Origin: Neorhizobium sp. SHOUNA12A
GTDB taxonomy: Bacteria > Pseudomonadota > Alphaproteobacteria > Rhizobiales > Rhizobiaceae
Assembly (NCBI RefSeq): GCF_023006505.1
Contig: NZ_JALBGV010000018.1
Span: forward strand, 1 to 64,000
Direction of reading: 5' to 3'
Length of the DNA: 64,000 bases
In this document: positions 35,894-45,175 of the stretch, piece by piece
Position numbering within the stretch: the stretch's first letter is position 1
How the letters are laid out: the number at the start of each line of letters is the position of its first letter
Position numbers and translations under genes: made by a program
The notes under the pieces: generated by a model
The model's database searches: none
Told to the model about the DNA's origin: nothing
What the model saw: the letters and a program-made list of their open reading frames with translations, nothing else

Positions 35894-36729
35894 TGGTTCG
35901 CCAATATTCGCCCGTCTCCAGCGCGCTGGCGCATCTCGTGCTCTTTTGCGGTGCGATCGTCATGCTGACACCGTTCCTTTGGATGGTCATCACATCCTTC
36001 AAAACGCCCGATGAAGTTTTCCTCGCCGAATTCCAGCTGCTTCCAACGAAGTGGGGCGGAACGGAGAACTATATTGCCGCCTTCACCGAAGCGCCGTTGC
36101 TGCGGCTGATGGTGAACGGCGCAGTTGTTTCGCTTTCGATCCTGGTGGTCCAGGTGATCATCGCGGCACCATGCGCATACGCTCTGGCAAAGATCCCGTT
36201 CCGCGGAAGCAGCGCTCTGATGGCGCTTGTGCTTCTCGGCTTGATGGTACCCATCCAGGTTCCGGCGCTGCCGATCTATATCGCCTTCGCCTATCTCGGC
36301 TTGCTCGACAGCTACACTGCTCTGATCGCGCCGTTCTCGATATCGGTTTTCTGCATCTTCCTGCTGCGCCAGTTCTTCAAGACTTTTCCGCAAGAGATCA
36401 TCGAGGCAGCGCGTCTGGACGGATATTCAGAGCTCGGCATCGTTTGGTGCATCGTTGTTCCGACAGCGCTGCCAGCAATTGCGGCCTTTTCAATCTTCTC
36501 CATCATCGCCCACTGGAACGATCTCTATTGGCCCCTCATCGTGATCACCGAGCCCAGCCTCGCCACGCCGCCGCTCGGCTTGATGATGTTCAGGCAGTCG
36601 AGCCAGGCTGGCGGAAATATTGGCGCGCTGATGGCCGCCAGCACGATCGTCATCGCGCCTCTCGTGATCGCCTTCCTTTTCGCTCAAGCCCAATTCATCC
36701 GAGGACTAACCGTCACCGGGCTAAAATAA
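35893..36729 (+). CDS. ABC transporter permease (UgpE/MalG type)
   Basis: A 278-residue permease from the ATG that overlaps the previous TAA by one base (TAATG); the much longer frame from 35632 would lie inside the previous gene. It has six helices, with the EAA loop in IEAARLDGYSELGIVWCIV and the typical SIFSIIAHWNDLYWPL segment. Confidence 0.9.
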   Translation: MVRQYSPVSSALAHLVLFCGAIVMLTPFLWMVITSFKTPDEVFLAEFQLLPTKWGGTENYIAAFTEAPLLRLMVNGAVVSLSILVVQVIIAAPCAYALAKIPFRGSSALMALVLLGLMVPIQVPALPIYIAFAYLGLLDSYTALIAPFSISVFCIFLLRQFFKTFPQEIIEAARLDGYSELGIVWCIVVPTALPAIAAFSIFSIIAHWNDLYWPLIVITEPSLATPPLGLMMFRQSSQAGGNIGALMAASTIVIAPLVIAFLFAQAQFIRGLTVTGLK

Positions 36730-36750
36730 CCCAACAAAGAGGTATAACAC

Positions 36751-37998
36751 ATGCTTTTCCGCAGCCTCATATCGCTCGCCCTTGCCTTGCCGCTGACCGC
36801 GCAGTCGGCACTCGCTCAAACCGAATTGACGGTCCAATACGCCTATCCGTCGCATCAGGCCTTCCACAGGGCCGTGGCCGACGCCTTCACGGCGAACCAT
36901 CCCGGAGTGATGATCACCTTCCGTGCCGCCGCACCCGACTATGACGAAGCCCTGCAAACGGTGCTCCGCCAATCCATCACCACGGACTTGCCTGACGTCT
37001 TTATCTCCGGCCTGCAGAAAATCCCGGACCTCGTTTCCAGAAAAATCGCTGTCCCACTGACGCCCTTCACAGCTGGCCAAGACCTGGCGGGGCTCGGTTA
37101 CTCGGATCGACTTCTCTCGCTCGGTCAAGTGAACAACGTCCAATACGCGCTCGCCTATGCCACCTCCACCCCGATCGTCTTTTTCAACACGGACCTGGTG
37201 AAGGCAGCCGGCGGCGATCCCGGCAGGCTGCCGACCGATTGGGACGGCCTGATCAAGCTCGCGCACTCGATCACAGCATTGGGCGGCGGCATCGACGGCA
37301 TGTATTACGATGTGGGGACGGACGACTGGATGTTTCAGAATCTGATCTTCAATCAGGGCGGCGAGTTAATGAGCGCCGACGGCAAAGACATCGCGTTTGA
37401 CGGCGCACAGGGCAAGGCCGCGATGCGGCTCTTCAAACGCTTCTTCACGGAGGGCGGGCAGAAGGCGATCGAGCAGCGCGCCGCGCGCCAGCAATTTGCG
37501 GCCGGCACGCTCGGAATCTACTTCACCTCGCCCTCCATCATCAGCACTTTCGAAAAGCAGATCGGCGGCAAGTTCGTCATGCGGACCTCAACCATGCCGC
37601 TCGCCAATCCGCAAAGGGCAGGGGTGCCGACCGGCGGCATGGCCGCCGTCATCGTCACAACCGATCACGAAAAACAGAAAGCCGCCTGGGACTATATCAA
37701 ATTCGCCAGCGGTCCGGTCGGACAGACAATCGTCGCGAAGGCCACAGGCTACATGCCGGCGAACACCAGAGCCTTGGAGGCGACCTATCTCGGTGATTTT
37801 TTCAAACAGAACCCGAACTGGGAAACCAGTTCACGTCAGATTCCGATCGCGCGCAAGTGGGCCGCGTGGCCGGGCCAGAACGGCGTCAAAATCGCTCGGA
37901 ATCTCGTCGACAACATGACACGGATCGCGGGTGGGGCCGATGCCGAGGAAACCTTGGCGGCCATGGCGCGCGAGACGCGCGCACTGCTTCCGAAGTGA
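36751..37998 (+). CDS. ABC transporter substrate-binding protein
   Basis: A 415-residue periplasmic binding protein of the carbohydrate/glycerol-phosphate cluster. It has a signal peptide (1-22, cleaved after SALAQ), then YPSHQAFHRAVADAF, an ATSTPIVFFNTDL hinge and the C-terminal GGMAAVIVTT and KWAAWPGQNG segments. It captures the substrate for the permeases. Family members bind sugars, G3P and glycerophosphodiesters; the ligand cannot be read from sequence, but the phosphodiesterase next door favours a phosphodiester. Confidence 0.9.
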   Translation: MLFRSLISLALALPLTAQSALAQTELTVQYAYPSHQAFHRAVADAFTANHPGVMITFRAAAPDYDEALQTVLRQSITTDLPDVFISGLQKIPDLVSRKIAVPLTPFTAGQDLAGLGYSDRLLSLGQVNNVQYALAYATSTPIVFFNTDLVKAAGGDPGRLPTDWDGLIKLAHSITALGGGIDGMYYDVGTDDWMFQNLIFNQGGELMSADGKDIAFDGAQGKAAMRLFKRFFTEGGQKAIEQRAARQQFAAGTLGIYFTSPSIISTFEKQIGGKFVMRTSTMPLANPQRAGVPTGGMAAVIVTTDHEKQKAAWDYIKFASGPVGQTIVAKATGYMPANTRALEATYLGDFFKQNPNWETSSRQIPIARKWAAWPGQNGVKIARNLVDNMTRIAGGADAEETLAAMARETRALLPK

Positions 37999-38013
37999 CG
38001 CGGAGATTCCCCA

Positions 38014-38802
38014 TTGATTATCGCCCATGTCACCGATCCCCACCTCGTTGGACCGGACGAGACACTGTTTGGGATCGATCCGATGCGTCGATTGGATCAC
38101 GTGTTTAGAAGAATCGAGCGAGATTATTCCGACGCGCGCCTCTGTGTGATCAGCGGCGACCTCGCCGACCGCGCCCAAGCCCAAGCCTACACGATGCTGC
38201 GGGAAAGGTTGGCGACCTTTCCCGTCCCCACGCGGCTGATGCTCGGCAATCACGACGACCGGGCCAGCTTTCGGTCGGTCTTCAGTGACACGGCAACCGA
38301 TGCGCACGGGTTCATCCAGAATTTCGACGATATCGGCGGTGCGCGTTTCATTTACCTGGACACGCTGGCGCCAGGCTCATCGCAGGGCCGGCTCTGCGAA
38401 AACCGCTTGTCGTGGCTGGCCGACACACTGGCGGACGCCGCCGACAAGGACGTCGCGATCTTCACGCATTACCCCTTCCGCGGCGTTGGCTTGCCGCATT
38501 TCGAGGGGATGCTCCTCAGCAATCCCGATGCCGTCATGTCACTTCTTAAGGCGCACGGGCGGGTCAGGCACATTTTTTGCGGACACGTCCATGTCTCCAT
38601 GTCGGGACAGTGGGACGGAATACCATTCACCACCTCCGCCGGCACGGCTCACCACATCCTGCCGGACTTTTCCAGCCGCGACGCGCGCTTCGTCGCCATG
38701 ACGCCCCAATTCGATATCGCGACTCTCGACAGAAACAGCTTCCGCGTCACGCGTGTGGAGGCCGAGGAATGGCCGGTCCTTGCGATATCGGGCGGCGTTT
38801 GA
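38014..38802 (+). CDS. Metallophosphodiesterase, GpdQ/CpdA-like
   Basis: A 262-residue calcineurin-fold enzyme with the complete two-metal motif set: DPH (8-10), SGDLADR, GNHDD, THYPF and CGHVHVS. GpdQ relatives hydrolyse glycerophosphodiesters and CpdA relatives hydrolyse cAMP; inside an importer operon a catabolic role is likelier. Start is TTG 38014, since the first motif begins within eight residues. It probably cleaves the imported diester in the cytoplasm. Confidence 0.88.
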   Translation: MIIAHVTDPHLVGPDETLFGIDPMRRLDHVFRRIERDYSDARLCVISGDLADRAQAQAYTMLRERLATFPVPTRLMLGNHDDRASFRSVFSDTATDAHGFIQNFDDIGGARFIYLDTLAPGSSQGRLCENRLSWLADTLADAADKDVAIFTHYPFRGVGLPHFEGMLLSNPDAVMSLLKAHGRVRHIFCGHVHVSMSGQWDGIPFTTSAGTAHHILPDFSSRDARFVAMTPQFDIATLDRNSFRVTRVEAEEWPVLAISGGV

Positions 38803-38824
38803 AGGCTCCACCAGGAACGATCCC

Positions 38825-40558
38825 ATGAATCCAAAACTCATCATTTTCGACTGTGACGGCGTTCTCATCGACAGCGAGTATCTGGGGTGCGAGATCCTCA
38901 CCCGCGCTTTGAAATCCGCCGGATGCCCCATTGGCCTTGAAGAGGTCACGCGCCGATTTACGGGAATCAATTTCGCGGAATTGTCACGCATTCTGCGCGC
39001 GGACTACCAATTCACGACGCCAGCGGAACTGGAGGAGCAGGTCAAGGAGCGGGTCGAGGCCGCTTTTCGAACGGTGTTGCGGCCGATCACGGGTGTTCGC
39101 GCACTCTTGGAACAGCTCAATACGAAAGTCTGCGTCGCCTCCAGCAGCGCGCCCGGGAAACTCCGGCTCGGTCTGCAGATGACCCGCTTGCTACCTCTCT
39201 TTCACCCCAACATCTTCAGCACCGCGATGGTGCCGAATGGAAAGCCGGCACCTGATATTTTCCTGCACGCCGCGCAAGAGATGGGTGTTGCGCCTCAAGA
39301 CAGCGTGGTCGTGGAAGACAGTGTCGCAGGTGTGACCGCGGGCGTCAGAGCTGGAATGCGGGTAATTGGTTTTTGTGGCGGCAGCCATTGCGGACCGGGA
39401 CATGCGGACCTTTTGAAGGCGGCCGGCGCGGAGGTTGTCATCTTCCAGCTCGCCGACATCCTCAACCATCTTTCCCCTGGGCTTCGCAGGCCCGTCAACC
39501 GAACAAGGGAGGCAGAACCAATGACGACAAACACAAGGCCGGTCAAAACCGCGATCGTCGGCGCCGGGATATGGGGCGCCAACCACGCGTTGGCGTTGAA
39601 GTCGCACGCGGCGGCCGAATTGGCGGTCATCTGTGATCTGGATGAAAACCGCGCCCGCGCCGCAGCCGAACGGTTCGGCTGCGACTGGTCGACGCGACTA
39701 ACGGACGTTCTCACCTCGGATGTGGAGGCGGTCACGATCGCCACCCCCGACCATCTCCATCGGGAGCCGGCCGTGGCCGCGTTGCTTGCGGGCAAAAACG
39801 TGCTGATCGAAAAACCTATCGCGACATCGGTCGCCGACGCCAAGGCGATCCTCGACGCGGCCGAAACCGGCGGCGGCATCCTGATGGTGGATTTTCACGC
39901 GCGGTGGCATCCGTTGTTCATGGGTGCCAAATCCTATGCGGAAAGTGGCAAACTTGGTAAGCCGGTCATGGGATATGCCCGCCTCAGTGACACTATTTGG
40001 GTGCCGACCAAGATGCTGGGATGGGGGGCGCGCTCGGGACCGGAGTGGTTCCTGATGCCACACATGACCGATATCGTCCGATGGCTCGTCGCCTCCGAGC
40101 CGCGGGAAGTCTACGCCAAGGGTTCCAGAGGCGTGTTGCAAAGCCACAATATCGATTGCTTCGACACAATCCAGGCAATGTTCACCTTCGAGAATGACGC
40201 CGTGTTCACTTTGGAAAGCTCCTGGATCCTCCCGGAGAGCTACTCGAATGTGGTGGACCAGCGCCTTACCCTCTATGGTACGGAGGGGGGACTCGATCTG
40301 CGCAACGAGCCAAACCTTTGGATCTACACCGACCGCTTCCACACGCCGTTTTCGTCGGAAGCCCTCACACGCTACGGAAAGGCCTGGGGCTTTCAGTATG
40401 AACCGATCAAATATTTCATCGATTGCGTCGCCTCCGGCGACATGCCCGAGGCAACCGGTTACGACGGGCTCGTTGTGACCGGAATGATCGAGGCGACCCT
40501 CAAGAGCATAAAAGAGGGGCGACCGGTTTTGATCAATGAGGTCTTGGGGACCGGCTAA
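38825..40558 (+). CDS. HAD phosphatase fused to a Gfo/Idh/MocA oxidoreductase
   Basis: One uninterrupted frame of 577 codons encodes two enzymes. Residues 1-225 are a HAD hydrolase of the beta-phosphoglucomutase/phosphatase group (IFDCDGVLIDSE, ASSSAPGKLR, GKPAPDIFLHAA, EDSVAG). Residues 233-577 are a Gfo/Idh/MocA dehydrogenase (AIVGAGIWGANHA, EKPIA). Between them, AAGGGAGG and an ATG at 39521 form a good internal start, so the oxidoreductase can also be made alone. The HAD may dephosphorylate the product of the phosphodiesterase and the dehydrogenase oxidise it, as with inositol. Confidence 0.85.
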   Translation: MNPKLIIFDCDGVLIDSEYLGCEILTRALKSAGCPIGLEEVTRRFTGINFAELSRILRADYQFTTPAELEEQVKERVEAAFRTVLRPITGVRALLEQLNTKVCVASSSAPGKLRLGLQMTRLLPLFHPNIFSTAMVPNGKPAPDIFLHAAQEMGVAPQDSVVVEDSVAGVTAGVRAGMRVIGFCGGSHCGPGHADLLKAAGAEVVIFQLADILNHLSPGLRRPVNRTREAEPMTTNTRPVKTAIVGAGIWGANHALALKSHAAAELAVICDLDENRARAAAERFGCDWSTRLTDVLTSDVEAVTIATPDHLHREPAVAALLAGKNVLIEKPIATSVADAKAILDAAETGGGILMVDFHARWHPLFMGAKSYAESGKLGKPVMGYARLSDTIWVPTKMLGWGARSGPEWFLMPHMTDIVRWLVASEPREVYAKGSRGVLQSHNIDCFDTIQAMFTFENDAVFTLESSWILPESYSNVVDQRLTLYGTEGGLDLRNEPNLWIYTDRFHTPFSSEALTRYGKAWGFQYEPIKYFIDCVASGDMPEATGYDGLVVTGMIEATLKSIKEGRPVLINEVLGTG

Positions 40559-40840
40559 CGTGACCCCGCGACATTCGCCCAACAACGAAGCGTTGATCCG
40601 CGCTGGTCGAGCCTCTTTGTGCCGGGTCCTGATGGATCACCGGCTGCTCGCCGGTCCTCGAGCGCTGTCCGCACCCAGGTACCGCCTGTTCAAACCGTTG
40701 TTCGAGAGGAGACACCATCGTCTTGTGAGGGCGCGCATAGCCCAGCGCCAACCGCCATTCCCCGGAGAAGCGGTTGGGGGATATTCCGAAAGAGATCGGA
40801 TCGCGATAAAACTCACCCGATCGAACGGTGGAGGTTGTCA
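40559..40840. other. Gap between the fusion gene and the acetyltransferase
   Basis: About 280 bases. An arginine-rich frame on the plus strand is open across it, but composition and lack of motif argue against a gene. It may hold a promoter for the acetyltransferase and transporter genes. Confidence 0.3.
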
Positions 40841-41341
40841 ATGGCAGACAGTTTTACAATCCGGCGCCTGACACCCAAAGACGCTGCTGCTTTCAGATCG
40901 ATTCGTCTCGAGGCCTTGCGAAGCGCGCCGCGGTTTTTTGGTTATTCCTTCGCGGAAGAGGCCGTCGAACCGCTGTCATTTTTTTCGAACCGACTGGAGA
41001 CACATGTCGTCTTCGGCGTTTGGCGCGAGGATACCCTCAAAGGGATCGCCGCCATGGAGAGGGGGGGCCTCGCAAAAACACGCCACAAAGGCACGATCTG
41101 GGGGATCTATCTGATGCCGGATGCCCGGGGTCACGGGCTGGCCAAGAACATGCTCGCGACGCTGATCAATGACGTGAGAGGGATGGTGAGCGAGCTCAGA
41201 CTAACCGTTTCAACCGATAATCCGGCTGCCTATCGCCTGTACCATGACCTCGGCTTCCGGGAATATGGCCGCGAGCCGCGCGCGCTGAAAATCGGAGATG
41301 TCTTCCATGATGAATTCCTCATGGCACTCAGCCTGGAGTAA
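40841..41341 (+). CDS. GNAT-family N-acetyltransferase
   Basis: A 166-residue acetyltransferase. The acetyl-CoA loop reads RGHGLAKNML after IYLMPDA, with a C-terminal NPAAYRLYHDLGFREYG. The ATG at 40841 follows GGAGG by seven bases; the longer frame to 40619 has no such site. The substrate is unknown. It lies in line with the catabolic operon and may modify an intermediate or be unrelated. Confidence 0.82.
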   Translation: MADSFTIRRLTPKDAAAFRSIRLEALRSAPRFFGYSFAEEAVEPLSFFSNRLETHVVFGVWREDTLKGIAAMERGGLAKTRHKGTIWGIYLMPDARGHGLAKNMLATLINDVRGMVSELRLTVSTDNPAAYRLYHDLGFREYGREPRALKIGDVFHDEFLMALSLE

Positions 41342-41534
41342 CGGCGGCACCGGTTGGCTGACTCATGTCGGGCGAGCGGCGCGCTCGGCGGGGCGAAATC
41401 GCGGTTGAGCGCCTGCGTCATCAAGCGTGGCGCGCCCGACTATTCGAGCCACACAACAGGGCGCGACGCCGTCCAACTTTGTCAATCGACAGGTCGGCGA
41501 TGTGGAACGCGTTCCCCAACAAACGAGAGTTGCC

Positions 41535-43184
41535 ATGTCCACGATCCTTGCGGTAATCAGCCTTTTTGGCCACATCGCGCTGCTCCTGTGGGGAACGCGG
41601 ATGGTGCAAACCGGCATCCAGCGCGCGTATGGACCGAAATTGAGGAGGTTCCTCGGGGTAGCGCTCCGCGGTCGGTTCAGGGCTTTCCTCGCCGGTCTGG
41701 TCGCCACCGCTATTCTTCAAAGCAGTACCGCGACAGGTATGATCGCGTCGGGATTCGCCGCGAGTGGTTATGTCGGCCTGGTTCCCGCTCTTGCCATCAT
41801 GCTCGGCGCCAATGTTGGCACGACGCTTATCACGCAGCTCTTTTCCTTTGATGTGGCAGCGGCGTCGCCCGCCCTGATTCTGGTGGGCCTGGTATTCTTT
41901 CGCCGCGCGATGAAGCCGGAGATGCGTCATCTCGGCCGCGTCTTTATCGGCCTTGGCTTTATGCTTCTCGCGCTTCACCAGTTGCTGGAGGTCGTGTCTG
42001 AATTTTCACGGGCTATGAGATTGGGCTCGGTGCTGAGCATGCTTTCCTCCATGCCGCTTCTCAGCCTCGTGCTCTCGGCGGCCTTAACCTGGGCCGCTCA
42101 TTCCAGCGTCGCGGTCGTCTTGTTGGTCATGTCGCTGGCGGCCAACGGCGTGATTGACCCCAATCAGGCATTCGTTCTCACCCTCGGTGCGAACCTCGGG
42201 ACAGCTATCAACCCGGTTGTCGAGGCGGCGGGGCCTGATCTTTCCTCCAAGCGGCTTCCTGTTGGTAACCTTTTGACCAAGGTCTTCGGGATAGCGGTGG
42301 CTTTCGCGGCACTTGATCCTATCGCGTCCTTTATGGCGCCAACCGACGGTGACGGGGCGCGCGCTGTCGCGAACTTCCACACAGGCTTCAATCTCATCGT
42401 ATCGCTGATATCTCTGCCTTTCCTGTCGCCGGTCGCGAATATCCTGACAAGGTTGATGCCAAGCAGGCCGGACGATACCGATGCGGGGCGACCCCGCTAC
42501 CTTGAACCTGTGGCACGGGGGACCCCGGCCGTCGCGCTGGAAGCGGCCGCGCGTGAGGTTCTGCGGTTGGTCGATACCTTGGACGAAATGCTGGCGGGTG
42601 CCAGGCGCGCGCTCCATGTACCGGATCGCAAGCTGTTTTCGGGATTGAGGAAGCTGGACGACGTTCTCGACCGGCTCGACAACGCGATAAAGCGATATGT
42701 CACGTCGATGGGTCCCGACTGGCTCGGCGAGGCGGAGCACCGCCGGCGGGAACAAATCCTTTTGTTCTCGACGGGGTTGGAACAAGCGGGTGATGTCCTC
42801 GATCGGAACGTCTTTCCTCGTTTGGAGAAGTGTGGCCGCAAAGGGATCGCCTTTTCTGACGATGAGAGGCGGATTCTTGAAGAGCTCGTGGATCGCCTGA
42901 TGAGGAATTTAAGGAACGCGGCCGCCCTCTTCATGTCTCAGGATGGCCGCCTGGCACGCTTGCTGATCGATGAGAAAACGGCATTCCGCACCGCCGAGCG
43001 CGAGGGCGCCATAGAACATTTTAGGCGGCTCGGCGAGGGCGATATCAGTGCCGCCGAGGCCAGCTCGGTACATCTCGACCTGCTAAGCGACTTCAAGCAA
43101 ATCAACTCACATCTTGTCACCTCGACTGCTTACTCGGTTCTCGACCGATCCCAACAGCAGGTGTTCCCCCTGTCCGGCTTTTGA
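41535..43184 (+). CDS. Na/Pi cotransporter family protein with PhoU-like tail
   Basis: A 549-residue protein with two inverted membrane repeats: QSSTATGMIASGF in the first and AAHSSVAVVLL in the second, and GANVGTTL/GANLGTAI sequences. The C-terminal 220 residues form a helical PhoU-like domain. YjbB/NptA relatives export or import phosphate. Next to a pathway that releases phosphate from organic esters, export of excess phosphate is a sensible role. Start is ATG 41535; the preceding frame lacks a ribosome site. Confidence 0.88.
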   Translation: MSTILAVISLFGHIALLLWGTRMVQTGIQRAYGPKLRRFLGVALRGRFRAFLAGLVATAILQSSTATGMIASGFAASGYVGLVPALAIMLGANVGTTLITQLFSFDVAAASPALILVGLVFFRRAMKPEMRHLGRVFIGLGFMLLALHQLLEVVSEFSRAMRLGSVLSMLSSMPLLSLVLSAALTWAAHSSVAVVLLVMSLAANGVIDPNQAFVLTLGANLGTAINPVVEAAGPDLSSKRLPVGNLLTKVFGIAVAFAALDPIASFMAPTDGDGARAVANFHTGFNLIVSLISLPFLSPVANILTRLMPSRPDDTDAGRPRYLEPVARGTPAVALEAAAREVLRLVDTLDEMLAGARRALHVPDRKLFSGLRKLDDVLDRLDNAIKRYVTSMGPDWLGEAEHRRREQILLFSTGLEQAGDVLDRNVFPRLEKCGRKGIAFSDDERRILEELVDRLMRNLRNAAALFMSQDGRLARLLIDEKTAFRTAEREGAIEHFRRLGEGDISAAEASSVHLDLLSDFKQINSHLVTSTAYSVLDRSQQQVFPLSGF

Positions 43185-43669
43185 AACCGCGGAACCGACA
43201 TTTCCAAGACATCAGTTCCCGAAATCCACTGCCGGAGAATGATTTTCCAATTGCCGGGCAACGCGGTTTTCTTGTCAGGAATGAACGGCCGCATGACCAG
43301 AAGCCGCTCGCCAAGGCCGGCCAGCGCTTCCGAAAGTTCCTCTACGTCACCAGGAAGTGACGCCATGCCCGCACGATCGACCAGTGCTCCCAGTTCGTCT
43401 GCCATCTCATCGATCGTCAGGCCGGCCTCAAGCCCGACACCCATTGCGAAGTGTCCCTTTCGGGCTTGCGCCGTTGTCCACGTCCAGATGAGGTTGGCGC
43501 GAGCCTCGAATATTTTCTGATGCAACGCTTTGGTGCCTTCTCCCTCACGCGAAATCTGTCGCGCCCACAATGATCGGCGTAGGGCCTCATCGAGCAGCTT
43601 GGGCAGGTCGGCGCGATCAGCGTCGAGGGCCTCGATCAACCCGAAGACAGTCGCATCAAGACGCTCCAC
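43130..43669 (-). pseudogene. C-terminal fragment of a large DEAD/DEAH-type helicase
   Basis: A 179-residue frame whose middle (KIFEARANLIWTWTTAQARK, LPGDVEELSEALAGLGERLL, LPGNWKIILRQWISGTDV) resembles the region after the helicase core of large DEAD/DEAH proteins found in genomic islands. The helicase motifs are absent and homology seems to end near 43200, where the frame runs into the Na/Pi gene. It is a fragment cut at both ends, marking a recombination joint at the right edge of the transporter block. Confidence 0.45.
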
Positions 43670-43716
43670 AAGCTGCGACAGTGCCGCTGGCGGGCCGCAG
43701 GCAGCCTAACCGGACC

Positions 43717-43745
43717 TTGCTAAAACGTCACCTTCTGGCTATATT
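43717..43745 (+). promoter_or_regulatory. Promoter of vapBC
   Basis: TTGCTA and TATATT are separated by exactly 17 bases and lie 25 bases before the antitoxin ATG. The match to a sigma-70 type promoter is good. Confidence 0.6.
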
Positions 43746-43769
43746 ACTGGAAATAAGTCAGAGGTTACC

Positions 43770-44069
43770 ATGGGCAGCTCGCAAAAACGCGCCATCCAAA
43801 ACTATCGATCTCGCCTTAGCGAGCGCGGTCTGGCCCGCTTTGAGGTGCTTGGTCGCGATGCCGACCGCGACCTCATTCGATCATTGGCGCGCCGCCTTGC
43901 CGAAGACGGCCCGGATGCCTCTCGCCTTCGCGCGGCTGTCAGCCAGACCATCGCCGGTGAGCCGCCGAAAAAAGGCGGCATCCTTGCCGCACTGCGCCGA
44001 TCCCCGCTCGTCGGAGCCGAGCTCGACCTTAGTCGTCCTCGCGAAGAAGGACGCAAGGTGGAGATCTGA
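43770..44069 (+). CDS. VapB-type antitoxin
   Basis: A 99-residue protein (RAIQNYRSRLSERGLARFEV, later GGILAALRRSPLVGAELDL) of a family regularly found just before PIN-domain toxins. The N-terminal half should bind DNA and the C-terminal half the toxin. It shares one base with the toxin start. Confidence 0.82.
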   Translation: MGSSQKRAIQNYRSRLSERGLARFEVLGRDADRDLIRSLARRLAEDGPDASRLRAAVSQTIAGEPPKKGGILAALRRSPLVGAELDLSRPREEGRKVEI

Positions 44070-44509
44070 TGCGATATCTGCTCGATACCAACATCATCAG
44101 TAACATCGCGAAACCGACCCCGTCGGAGTCCCTGCTCGTCTGGATGGCCGACCAGAACGACGATGACCTTTTCATCGCCTCGCTCACTGTCGCTGAGATT
44201 CGCCGTGGCGTGCTTGAGAAGCCATCAGGCAAGCGACGTGACGAACTCGAAACCTGGTTTACGGGGCCGGACGGTCCGCAGATACTTTTTGCAGGCCGGG
44301 TTCTGTCGTTCGACGAGAAAGCTGGCCTCATATGGGCGCGGCTCATGGCCAACGGCAAAGCCAACGGACGCCCTCGGAGCGCCCTCGACACGATCATCGC
44401 CGCCGTTGCCGAAGCCAACGACTGCATCGTCGTGACCGACAACGAAAAAGACTTCTTCGATATCGAGTTCGTCAATCCGATCAGGGATGGCGACAGGGGA
44501 CGGAAATGA
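44069..44509 (+). CDS. vapC: VapC PIN-domain toxin
   Basis: A 146-residue PIN-domain ribonuclease. The acidic metal-binding residues are visible in YLLDTNIIS (D6), VAEIRRG, SALDTIIAAVAEAND and VVTDNEKDF. VapC toxins cut tRNA or rRNA. It is intact and directly coupled to its antitoxin. Confidence 0.9.
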   Translation: MRYLLDTNIISNIAKPTPSESLLVWMADQNDDDLFIASLTVAEIRRGVLEKPSGKRRDELETWFTGPDGPQILFAGRVLSFDEKAGLIWARLMANGKANGRPRSALDTIIAAVAEANDCIVVTDNEKDFFDIEFVNPIRDGDRGRK

Positions 44510-44700
44510 CAGGACCAGCCGCAGCCCCGCTAGAATACCAGCTTATCGGTTTAACCGAGAGCCGCGATGTCGGCGATACCCTTTCGGCGCTTGATCAGAA
44601 GCAAGGCCGCCTCCGCCTGCAGGCCCTGATCGCAGAGTGGCCGCGCAGAGACCCTGGCAATAGCCGCCGCGAGCGCCACCGGCCCGATCGCCAGACTTGA
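44506..44700 (+). CDS. Small hypothetical protein after vapC
   Basis: A 64-residue frame whose ATG overlaps the vapC stop (ATGA). It reads GLTESRDVGDTLSALDQKQG, then a basic arginine-rich tail. The overlap suggests translation, but the tail looks like non-coding drift. It may be a remnant of a longer gene. Confidence 0.35.
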   Translation: MTGPAAAPLEYQLIGLTESRDVGDTLSALDQKQGRLRLQALIAEWPRRDPGNSRRERHRPDRQT

Positions 44701-44821
44701 TACGCGCTCTGGAGCCGCGAAGTGAGGTTCGATCGGACTTGGGACGTGTTGATGGGCGTATATCCGCTCAGGGAGGCCGCCTTGTCAGTTCCCCACACAC
44801 CCATGGTCGAAATCAAGCCGC

Positions 44822-45175
44822 TCATTGGCCCGAGCTCGCTGCCGAGGAGGCCTGGGGCATTAAGAATGCGCCTATAGCTCGAATGACTGTCCCCAGATCA
44901 CCCGGATCGTAGGCGACATCTCCGACAAACGCACGCAATTGTCGCTGCTTTTGCGCATCCTCGGCAAAGGCCGGCGTCAGCGCATCCGGCAGGTTGAGGT
45001 ATTATCGCCGTCCCGCGTCGCGCGAAGGTGGCGGCCATCCCTCGTGACAGCCTGTCGCTGTTGAAGGTGAACGACCGGCTGAGAATCCAGATATCGTAAA
45101 ATCCTTCATCCGGCTATTCGCCCGCCCCAGAGCCACCATCGCCTGGATTTTCTCGGCAATGACGGTTTCCCGCGC
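44822..45175 (-). pseudogene. C-terminal fragment of an AbiEii-type nucleotidyltransferase
   Basis: Frames on the minus strand read RETVIAEKIQAMVALGRANS and RMKDF, then (shifted) LSRSFTFNSDRLSRGMAATF, then LNLPDALTPAFAEDAQKQRQ and VIRAIGAFLMPQ. This is the C-terminal half of an AbiEii/GSx10DxD-type toxin, with two frameshifts and no N-terminal half. It joins a truncated hipA at about 45170. Confidence 0.6.

Noticed and set aside
40536-40871. A 111-codon plus-strand frame between the fusion gene and the acetyltransferase
   Set aside because: It is arginine-rich and overlaps both neighbouring genes, with no motif; the acetyltransferase start at 40841 is well supported.
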